Assembly: GCA_905211485.1 (NCBI GenBank)
Contig: CAJMAW010000010.1
Span: forward strand, 1 to 35,870
DNA from: an uncultured Lentisphaeria bacterium
GTDB lineage: Bacteria > Verrucomicrobiota > Lentisphaeria > Victivallales > UBA1829
Reading direction: 5' to 3'
DNA length: 35,870 bases
The stretch's first letter is position 1. Each line of letters opens with the position of its first letter. Positions 7,340 to 14,062 of the stretch are shown here, in pieces. The notes below the pieces were generated by a model, which made no database searches, was not told the origin of the DNA, and was given only the letters and a program-made list of their open reading frames with translations. A program made the translations under genes and the position numbers.

Positions 7340-8542
7340 TCAATACCTGTGCTGAGCACTTTTTGCGAGAGTGCGCAGACGGAGGGAATTGAGGCGGATG
7401 AATCCGGAAGCATCCTGCTGGTTGTAGACATCGTCTTCCTCGAAAGTGGAGAGATTGACGTCGTAGAGGCTGTAGGGAGAACGTCTTCCCGTGACATGGC
7501 ACGCGCCTTTGAAGAGTTTGACTCTGACCTCACCGGAGACGAATCTCTGGCTTTCCGTAATTGCAGCCTGGAGCATTTCTCTTTCCGGCGCATACCAGAA
7601 ACCGTTGTAAACGAGTCTGGCATAGGTGGGGATGAAGGAATCGCGGAGGAACATGACTTCTCTGTCCATGGTGATTTCTTCGAGACCGCGATGGGCGTAG
7701 TGAAGGATGGTGCCCGCGGGAGTTTCATATACGCCGCGGGACTTCATGCCCACAAAGCGGTTTTCCACAATGTCGACTCTTCCGACGGCATGTTTCGACC
7801 CGAGTTCATTGAGTCTGCGCATGATGTTGGCGGGGGAAAGAGACTCCCCGTTGACCTTGACGGGAATCCCTTTTTCAAATTCGATCACCACATCTTCCGG
7901 CGCATCCGCCGCCTGAGAAAGGGGTTTTGTCATGACGCTGATGTCTTCCGGACATTCCTGCCAGGGATCCTCCAGGATTCCTCCCTCGAAGGAAATATGG
8001 AGAAGATTGCGGTCCATGGAATAGGGCTTTTTGAGTGTGCTGCTGACCGGAATGTCGTTTTTGTGAGCGTATTCGATCATTTCGGAACGGGATTTGAAAT
8101 GCCAGTTCGGATCCCTCCAGGCTGCGATGACTTTGATGTTGGGATCCAGTGCATAGGCCGCGAGTTCAAAACGGACCTGGTCGTTTCCCTTTCCAGTTGC
8201 GCCGTGGCAGATGGCGTCAGCCCCTTCCTGTTTTGCGATTTCGACCAGGCGTTTCCCGATCAGAGGACGCGCAATGGAAGTCCCGAGCAGATAATTCCCT
8301 TCATAGATCGCATTGGCCTGCATCATCGGGAAAATGAAATCGCGTGCGAATTCCTCGGTCAGATCCTCCACATAGCATTTGGATGCGCCTGTGCGGATGG
8401 CCTTCGCTTCCACGCCCGAGGTTTCCTCCGCCTGACCAACGTCCGCGCAGAAGGCGATGACTTCCGCATTGTACGTTTCCTTGACCCATTTGACAATCAC
8501 GGAGGTGTCGAGTCCTCCCGAATAGGCAACGACTACTTTCAT
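7340..8542 (-). CDS. argG: argininosuccinate synthase
   Basis: Joins citrulline and aspartate with ATP to make argininosuccinate, the penultimate step of arginine synthesis. The 400-residue protein has the N-type ATP pyrophosphatase loop AYSGGLDTS (6-14). It also has ICHGATGKGNDQVRFE (citrulline/aspartate site), SPYSLYD near the end and the usual family length. The ATG at 8542 has an AGAGGAG ribosome site about 6 bases upstream. argH is not adjacent. A hairpin terminator and a nested inverted-repeat structure follow the gene. Its product leads to arginine, the substrate of SpeA encoded about 12 kb away. Confidence 0.97.
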   Translation of the reverse strand: MKVVVAYSGGLDTSVIVKWVKETYNAEVIAFCADVGQAEETSGVEAKAIRTGASKCYVEDLTEEFARDFIFPMMQANAIYEGNYLLGTSIARPLIGKRLVEIAKQEGADAICHGATGKGNDQVRFELAAYALDPNIKVIAAWRDPNWHFKSRSEMIEYAHKNDIPVSSTLKKPYSMDRNLLHISFEGGILEDPWQECPEDISVMTKPLSQAADAPEDVVIEFEKGIPVKVNGESLSPANIMRRLNELGSKHAVGRVDIVENRFVGMKSRGVYETPAGTILHYAHRGLEEITMDREVMFLRDSFIPTYARLVYNGFWYAPEREMLQAAITESQRFVSGEVRVKLFKGACHVTGRRSPYSLYDVNLSTFEEDDVYNQQDASGFIRLNSLRLRTLAKSAQHRY

Positions 8543-8962
8543 TTCATGCTCCTCTTGCTTGTTGAACCATGATTTTTATCAGATCGTTTTTTCATTCTTT
8601 TACAATGCCATGCCAAGGCGTTTTTTTCCACTCCTCCGGACCGGAAAGAACGGAAAAAATCTCTTTTTCTCCTTTACCGCCTTTCCTCCCGGATGGAAAA
8701 ACATCCGTTCCGGAAGTATATTCCCGGAATGGATCAGGCAAGTGAATGCGGATCCCGGAACTGTATCCGGATCGGAACGCGGGGGGGGCGATGCCGTTTT
8801 TCCCCTCTTTTTCCCCTTCCTCCTCTGCCGGAGGGGAAAAAAGGGCCTAGAGAGAGAGATGCGGCGTGCAGGGGAAAGACTTCCCCCCCCCTCCGTGTGT
8901 GAACAGATAAGGAAAGATCCTCCGCAGGGGACTCCCCGGTGGAGAAAAGGCGTTTATACATC
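8543..8962. other. divergent gap between argG and the Minf_1886-type gene
   Basis: About 420 bp without a supported gene. It holds a possible weak argG promoter on the minus strand (TTGTAA 8600-8605, 18 bp, TGATAA 8576-8581), homopolymer runs of G, C, A and T, an (AG)n tract near 8850, and the 11-bp inverted repeat listed separately. Confidence 0.5.
8797..8841. repeat. 11-bp inverted repeat, T5CCCCTC / GAGGGGA5
   Basis: Perfect arms at 8797-8807 and 8831-8841. The T run is on the outer 5' side and the A run on the outer 3' side, the reverse of an intrinsic terminator on either strand. Function unknown. Confidence 0.7.
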
Positions 8963-9394
8963 ATGGACGAAGAAAAATTCAGAATGCTTGTTCAGCGGAT
9001 TCTTGAACAGGATTCGCGTTACGATATCCATGCCTATAGATTCATCAGTGAAGCGGTTTCCTACACGATTGCGAAGGCGGAGAAGGAGTCCCTCCCTCCG
9101 GGGAAGCGTCACATCTCCCCCGGAGAACTTGTGAGGGGCTCGCTCGAATTTGCCCTTGGGCAGTTCGGACTGCTTGCCGGCACCGTCATGGAATACTGGA
9201 ACGTGCATTGCGGACTTGACATCGGGAATATCGTTTTCAATATGATTCATGTAGGAATTCTCACCGCGTCTCCTGAAGATACGCTGGAGGCCTTCGACTG
9301 TTTTTACGAAATCCCGGCTTTCCTGGATTCCATGCAGAAGGATTCCATGCGGAACGACGAGCCCCCGCTTCATCCGCCGCATAAAATTTTCTGA
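8963..9394 (+). CDS. Minf_1886 family protein (PVC-restricted, unknown function)
   Basis: Small 143-residue soluble protein with no signal peptide. Recognised from recall of the Verrucomicrobia/Planctomycetes-restricted conserved family. The family pattern is visible: RILEQDSRYDIHAYRFISEA near the start, RHISPGELVRGSLEFALGQFG in the middle, then YWNVHCGLDIGNIVFNMI and the SPEDTLEAFD region. No catalytic motif is evident. The ATG at 8963 matches the family's N-terminus; an in-frame GTG at 8939 with AGGGGA upstream would add 8 residues. The C-terminal tail is Pro/His-rich. The gene stands apart from the M16 peptidase gene. Function is unknown. Confidence 0.75.
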   Translation: MDEEKFRMLVQRILEQDSRYDIHAYRFISEAVSYTIAKAEKESLPPGKRHISPGELVRGSLEFALGQFGLLAGTVMEYWNVHCGLDIGNIVFNMIHVGILTASPEDTLEAFDCFYEIPAFLDSMQKDSMRNDEPPLHPPHKIF

Positions 9395-9426
9395 GGAATC
9401 CGCCGGATGAGTCCGTCAGTCCCGAT

Positions 9427-9462
9427 GAATGTCCCGGAGTATGTCCCGGAATATATCCCGAA
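9427..9462. repeat. three tandem 12-bp degenerate repeats
   Basis: Units beginning 9427, 9439 and 9451 share the core TCCCGA/TCCCGG with an ATG/ATA before it. A weaker fourth unit may precede them. They lie just after the stop of the Minf_1886-type gene. Confidence 0.65.
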
Positions 9463-9739
9463 TGAATATCGGGGTGTGCTTCCGGATCTGCGGCGTTTAT
9501 TTTGAATGTGTGTATGCTTGTGTGTGTGGGAGGGGGCGGAGAAGAAAGACTCCCCCCCTGAGCTTTTTGAAAGATGCCGCCCGGACGGGTTCAGAAGAAA
9601 GTTTTTTTTTCTTGTTGAATTTTCTTTTCCCCCGTGTGTTCCTGTTCATGGCGCTTGCCCGCGGAGAAAAAAACGGACGGATTTTTTTCTGGAGAGCACT
9701 CATATGATTTGACATCATCATTGTCCTCATTGAGGATTT

Positions 9740-9763
9740 GATTGGAGAAACGATTGGAGAAAC
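9740..9763 (+). repeat. 12-bp tandem duplication carrying the ribosome site of the M16 gene
   Basis: GATTGGAGAAAC occurs twice in perfect tandem (9740-9751, 9752-9763). Each copy holds a GGAG Shine-Dalgarno core. The downstream copy is properly spaced from the ATG at 9766. The upstream copy contains the TTG at 9742. Confidence 0.85.
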
Positions 9764-9765
9764 TC

Positions 9766-12342
9766 ATGAAAACAGTTTGCAGAGAGAATGGATGCGGAAT
9801 TTCCCCCCGTGTGAAAAGTATTTTTTTTGACAACGGTCTGAGAGTCTATGTGATTCCGAATCGGTCGGTTCCCGCGGTGACGCTTGAAGCGTGGGTGGAG
9901 ACAGGCAGCATGCACGAAGGGGAATATCTGGGCTGCGGACTTTCGCATTTTCTGGAGCACATGGCCTTTGCCGGGACGACCAGATACCCCGGGTCCGGAA
10001 TTTCGGACACCGTGAACCGCCTAGGAGGAGATCTGAATGCCTATACAACTCTTGACCATACGATGTACTACATGAATCTTCCTTCCGGACACTGGCGGAC
10101 CGGTCTTGAGATGCTCGATGAGATGCTGCGCTTTCCCCTGTATCCGGAAGAGCGTTTTCTTCTGGAGAAGGATGTGATTCTCCGGGAATGCGATATGCGG
10201 GATGACTCTCCGGATTCGATGCTGTTTGAAAAACTCTGGCATACCGTGTATCCGCATCATCCCGCGGGCCATTCGGTGATCGGCTACCGGGACAAGATCG
10301 CCACGGTGAACCGGGAAATGATGCTGAAGTATTATGAGCGGCGCTATGCGCCGGGGCGAGTGTTTTATGTCGTTGCCGGGGACGTGGATCCCGTGGAGGT
10401 TTTTGATTTTCTGAAAGATTCTGCCGGCACGTGGCCGGTCGGCCGAGTGGACGAGCCGACTTTTTCCGAGGAACCCGGACAATGCGGGAAACGAGAGAAA
10501 AAACTGTTTTTCCACGATCCTCTCTGCCGTGTGGGGATCGCCTGGAGGATTCCGGGACTTTCCCATCCCGATCTCCCCGCTCTGGATCTGCTTTCACTCA
10601 TTCTGGGGGACGGGGCGAGTTCCCGGCTTTACCGGGCGTTGAAAATTGAATCCGCTCTTGCTCTTGACATCAATTCCTTTGCTTACGGCAACTGTGTGCT
10701 CGGCGCTTCAGGGCTCCTGGCTTCGGCAAAGCCGCAGAATCTGCGGAAACTGCACTCGGGGATCCGGGAAATTCTGGATGATCTGAGGACACGCCCGGTC
10801 ACTGCGGAGGAACTTTCCAGAGCCCGGACAATGCAGGCTGCATCCCATATCCGTGCGATGCGTACGAACAAGGGCCTGGCGCGGACCGTGGGCAATTCCG
10901 TTCTCGCCTGCGGTGCTCCGGATATGGCGGATCTGTATCTGGAACGTCTTTCAAAAGTGACGGAAGAGGAGGTCCTTTCTGTTGCACAACGTTATTTTTC
11001 CGAGGATCGCATGTGCGTGACGGAACTGCATCCCCGGGAGACCGCGCCCCGTGCGAGTCGGAGCCGTGCACGGAAGAAAGACGCTCTCCCGCTTCCTGTC
11101 CTGAAACGTTTTCCCGGAGGCCAGAAGGCACTCTATCTGAAGGACGAGCGCCTTCCTCTAGTGGATTTCAGCATAGTTCTTCCCGCCGCGCTGATCTGGG
11201 AAAGTTCGTACCCGGCAGGAATTTCCAGACTTCTTGCCGAATCTCTCGAAACCGGATGCCGGGATTATGCGGAGACGGAATTCAACGATCTCCTGGAAAA
11301 CAATGCCATTGATCTGAATGTCAATTCCGGGAACAATGCCATGACATTGAAGATGAGCTGTACGGCGGACCGTGTGCAGATTGCTGCCGATGCCATGGCT
11401 TCCATGCTGTCCGCTCCGCTTTTCGCTCCTGACGCCGTGGAACGGGAGAGAAACAATCTGGAAGACCGCATCCGGACATCCTCCAGCAGGCCGCTCACCT
11501 GCGCTCTGGATGTGTTCTCCCACGAGCTTTTCGGGACTCATCCCTATGCGTTTTCGTATGCGCTGCCTCTGGAAAGCGTGCGTTTGCTGACAGCGGAAAT
11601 GCTGCGCGAATTTTATTTTGAGCACGTTCTGATTCCATCCCGATGCTGTATCGCCGTATCGGGTGCTGTGGAAGAGGAAGAGGCGTTTGCGCTTGCTGGG
11701 AAAATTCTCTCCCGGCTTCCCTGGAATTCCGGGAGGAAAAAAGGAGGTGCGCAGCTGCCTGTCCCGCCGGAATTTCAGCCGGGAAGGAGAAGAAAGGATG
11801 TCTTTCTGAAACGGGAGCAGTCTGTTGCAGTTGCCGGGATTCCTTCCTTTGCCTTCTCTTCGCCCGACGAAACGGTTCTTTCGATTCTGCACTCTCTTTC
11901 AAACAACATGTCATCGAATCTGTTCCGGACTGTCCGGGAGGATTCGGGGCTGGCGTATTATACAGCTCTCCGCTGCATGGCGGGTTTTGATGCCGGGACA
12001 CTGGTGTACTATGCGGGGACGGAAGCCTCCGCTGTCGACCGCGTACTGGATTTGTTTGACGCGGAGATGAAACGTCTTGCTTCCGGCGGCATGACTCAGC
12101 AGGAATTCGACGCTGCAAAGGACGGGGCCCTCTTTTCCATGGCCGATTCCGCTCAGGATGTCTCCACTCTCGCTCTTTCCTCCGCCCTGGACGAGTTCCT
12201 GGGGGAGGGCTGTCTGAAGCAGTGGCTCGACGAAGAGAAAATACGTAAAATGACTCTGAAAGATGCAAACAGAAGTTTCAAAAAATTGTTTGCCTCCAAA
12301 ACGCTCCTCCAGGTAACTGTGACGCCCGGCGATGAGAAATAA
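9766..12342 (+). CDS. M16 family zinc metallopeptidase, two-domain
   Basis: Insulinase/pitrilysin-type zinc peptidase of 858 residues. The first M16 half has the inverted zinc motif HFLEH (His61, Glu64, His65) and the third ligand Glu141 in LRECDM, 76 residues later as the family requires. The C-terminal half (from about 430) is a second M16 fold without a zinc motif, which normally forms the other side of the substrate chamber. A basic linker (about 420-440) joins the halves. There is no clear signal peptide, so location is uncertain. The ATG at 9766 is favoured: the N-terminus then leads directly into the M16 domain and GGAG lies 6 bases upstream. A TTG at 9742 is also in frame. The substrate is unknown. 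Confidence 0.93.
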   Translation: MKTVCRENGCGISPRVKSIFFDNGLRVYVIPNRSVPAVTLEAWVETGSMHEGEYLGCGLSHFLEHMAFAGTTRYPGSGISDTVNRLGGDLNAYTTLDHTMYYMNLPSGHWRTGLEMLDEMLRFPLYPEERFLLEKDVILRECDMRDDSPDSMLFEKLWHTVYPHHPAGHSVIGYRDKIATVNREMMLKYYERRYAPGRVFYVVAGDVDPVEVFDFLKDSAGTWPVGRVDEPTFSEEPGQCGKREKKLFFHDPLCRVGIAWRIPGLSHPDLPALDLLSLILGDGASSRLYRALKIESALALDINSFAYGNCVLGASGLLASAKPQNLRKLHSGIREILDDLRTRPVTAEELSRARTMQAASHIRAMRTNKGLARTVGNSVLACGAPDMADLYLERLSKVTEEEVLSVAQRYFSEDRMCVTELHPRETAPRASRSRARKKDALPLPVLKRFPGGQKALYLKDERLPLVDFSIVLPAALIWESSYPAGISRLLAESLETGCRDYAETEFNDLLENNAIDLNVNSGNNAMTLKMSCTADRVQIAADAMASMLSAPLFAPDAVERERNNLEDRIRTSSSRPLTCALDVFSHELFGTHPYAFSYALPLESVRLLTAEMLREFYFEHVLIPSRCCIAVSGAVEEEEAFALAGKILSRLPWNSGRKKGGAQLPVPPEFQPGRRRKDVFLKREQSVAVAGIPSFAFSSPDETVLSILHSLSNNMSSNLFRTVREDSGLAYYTALRCMAGFDAGTLVYYAGTEASAVDRVLDLFDAEMKRLASGGMTQQEFDAAKDGALFSMADSAQDVSTLALSSALDEFLGEGCLKQWLDEEKIRKMTLKDANRSFKKLFASKTLLQVTVTPGDEK

Positions 12343-12368
12343 AAATGGCTTTTTTTCCGGTATTCCGT

Positions 12369-12399
12369 TTGAATTATCATACGTTGCGAATATTATAAT
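12369..12399 (+). promoter_or_regulatory. candidate promoter for the LysM gene
   Basis: TTGAAT (12369-12374) is followed after 16 bp by TATTAT (12391-12396), overlapping a perfect TATAAT (12394-12399). It would give a leader of about 205 nt, containing an inverted repeat, before the GTG start. Confidence 0.4.
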
Positions 12400-12458
12400 A
12401 GTAACGGCGGCGCATGATGACTGACGGAACATGATGTCCGCACAGGAGGCCTTGGGTA

Positions 12459-12488
12459 TTTTTTCCCCTCCGCAGACGGGGAAAAAAA
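12459..12488. repeat. 10-bp inverted repeat, T6CCCC / GGGGA6
   Basis: Perfect arms 12459-12468 and 12478-12487 around a 9-nt loop. The polarity of the T and A runs is wrong for an intrinsic terminator. It falls in the predicted leader of the LysM gene. Confidence 0.7.
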
Positions 12489-12613
12489 GACTCTTCAAAA
12501 AAAGGGAATGAGCCGGAGAAAAGAGTTTCTTTTCTTTTTTTGTTTTTTTTGATGAATTCAAAATTAAAAGTCAGCATATTTATTGATAGAGAAAGAACGA
12601 CGGAGGTTTTCTC

Positions 12614-13846
12614 GTGAAAGGTAAAATTCTGCTTATTTTGTCGACAGTGGCTGTCCTTCACTTGTTTGTGGGGGGACTTGTTCTGACGGGCGGCTGTGAA
12701 ACTGTGGAAGATGATCCGATGCCTCCCGGCGCTTATGTTCCCACTCCTGCGCCTGATGCCGCACAGCCGGATGTGAATGCCGTTTCCCAGAGCGGGGAGG
12801 AGACGATTGTTTATGTTCAGGAGCCTGATGATGTCATTACGCTTTCAAACGAAACGGAATCCATGGAGATTACGGAGGTTCCCGAGCCTCCTCAGGAAGA
12901 GCCTCAGACCAAACCTGTGAAGGAAACGGTTCCTGCGGTGGATTCCGAAGCCGAACTCATGAAATATACGGTGCAGAGGGGCGATACTCTTTCCGGGATT
13001 GCCCTGGCTTATGGAGTGAAAGTGAACGATCTTGCCTCTTACAACAAGATTGCGAAGAAGGATTTCATCCGGGTCGGCCAGGTTCTTACGATTCCTCCCG
13101 GAGGGAAGGCCGTTCCTTCGGAAGTGAAGCGTGCCGGGAGCAAAGGTTCTTCCTCTGCGGCGAAAAATGACCGGAGTGCGGCGAAGAAAACGCTTTCCTC
13201 CGCCTCAAGTTCCCGGAAAGCCGTGATGCCCATTCCCGCGGACGGGATTTATGTGGTCCAGAAAAACGATTCCTTCTACAAGATCGGGGCCAAATTCGGG
13301 GTGAAGGCGGCGGACATTGCCGCTGTGAACAATCTTCCGCTTGAGAAGCCCCTGCAAATCGGCCAGAAACTGACGATTCCTCAGCCTGGAGCAGTCCAGA
13401 AAGCGCTTCCCGCTGAAACGGTGAAGTCAAATGCTTCTTCTGCGGAGACGAAAGCGGCATCTCCTGCTGAAAACAGTTCCGCCGCACCGCAGAGCGGAAG
13501 CTCTTCCGACCTGACGTCTCCTGATGCGCTGATGCAGGAAATCCCGCTTCCGGACGAAACTACGATTGTTCCTACGTCTGCGGCGCCCGCCGAGTCTTCT
13601 TCATCAGATGCGGCCGCTGTCAGTTCATCGTCCGGCGGCAATGCGTCTGGGGCTTCCTCCGCAGCGGTGACGGAAGAGGATGAGGCTTCGACCCATTTCA
13701 GCGTCACGCTGGAAGAAGACAGCACGCTTGCGAAAGTGGCGGAGAAGTATTTCTGTTCTCTGGAGGATCTCAGGAAACTCAATCCCCAGCTGCCTGAAAA
13801 CGGGACGATCCGTGCCGGCACCGTTATTAAGATGCCGCTTCTCTGA
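12614..13846 (+). CDS. envelope protein with three LysM domains
   Basis: LysM domains bind N-acetylglucosamine in peptidoglycan or chitin. The 410-residue protein has a hydrophobic N-terminal segment (about 5-26) ending LTGGC. Cys28 could be a lipidation site, but Thr at -3 makes the lipobox atypical. LysM domains lie at about 117-161 (YTVQRGDTLSGIA), 212-256 (YVVQKNDSFYKIG) and 362-408. They are joined by Ser/Ala/Glu-rich disordered linkers; the third domain is the most divergent. No enzymatic domain is present, so it is probably a structural or scaffold wall-binding protein. The start is GTG with GGAGG 7 bases upstream. A hairpin with a weak T run follows the gene. It precedes a membrane-protein gene on the same strand. 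Confidence 0.88.
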   Translation: MKGKILLILSTVAVLHLFVGGLVLTGGCETVEDDPMPPGAYVPTPAPDAAQPDVNAVSQSGEETIVYVQEPDDVITLSNETESMEITEVPEPPQEEPQTKPVKETVPAVDSEAELMKYTVQRGDTLSGIALAYGVKVNDLASYNKIAKKDFIRVGQVLTIPPGGKAVPSEVKRAGSKGSSSAAKNDRSAAKKTLSSASSSRKAVMPIPADGIYVVQKNDSFYKIGAKFGVKAADIAAVNNLPLEKPLQIGQKLTIPQPGAVQKALPAETVKSNASSAETKAASPAENSSAAPQSGSSSDLTSPDALMQEIPLPDETTIVPTSAAPAESSSSDAAAVSSSSGGNASGASSAAVTEEDEASTHFSVTLEEDSTLAKVAEKYFCSLEDLRKLNPQLPENGTIRAGTVIKMPLL

Positions 13847-13937
13847 TCTACTTTCTCCTGGATGCACATCATTTTCCGGACCTGTCTTTGTTGACTTGCT
13901 TTGACTTTTGTGAGAGGATGAGAGAGAAGAAGATGAG

Positions 13938-13966
13938 GGGGAGAAAAAGGACGAGCTTCTCCCCTT
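13938..13966 (+). terminator. hairpin after the LysM gene
   Basis: Perfect 8-bp arms GGGGAGAA (13938-13945) and TTCTCCCC (13957-13964), an 11-nt loop, then only TT. Probably a weak terminator. Confidence 0.4.
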
Positions 13967-14000
13967 CAGCTGCCGGAAGCCGATGCGTATTGAGATGACG

Positions 14001-14037
14001 GGCGGTATCCGTCTATTGCGGACGGGTGCCGCCTTTT
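14001..14037 (+). terminator. hairpin plus T run just before the SpeE-like gene
   Basis: 13-bp arms (14001-14013 and 14021-14033) with two G-T wobbles, a 7-nt loop, then TTTT (14034-14037). It ends 12 bases before the GGAGG ribosome site of the next gene, so it may attenuate that gene as well as end the LysM transcript. Confidence 0.55.
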
Positions 14038-14062
14038 CCGTGAAGGAATGGAGGCTTTTTCA

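Larger units (their letters stand above)
9395..9765. other. gene-free stretch before the M16 peptidase gene
   Basis: Holds 12-bp degenerate repeats (9427-9462), GT-rich and T-rich tracts, and a perfect TTGACA at 9709-9714. The latter has no good -10 at 16-18 bp, only GAGGAT at 17 bp. No supported gene. Confidence 0.5.

Noticed and set aside
7319..8572. 417-codon open frame opposite argG
   Set aside because: A shadow of the GC-rich codon pattern of argG on the other strand; no family features.
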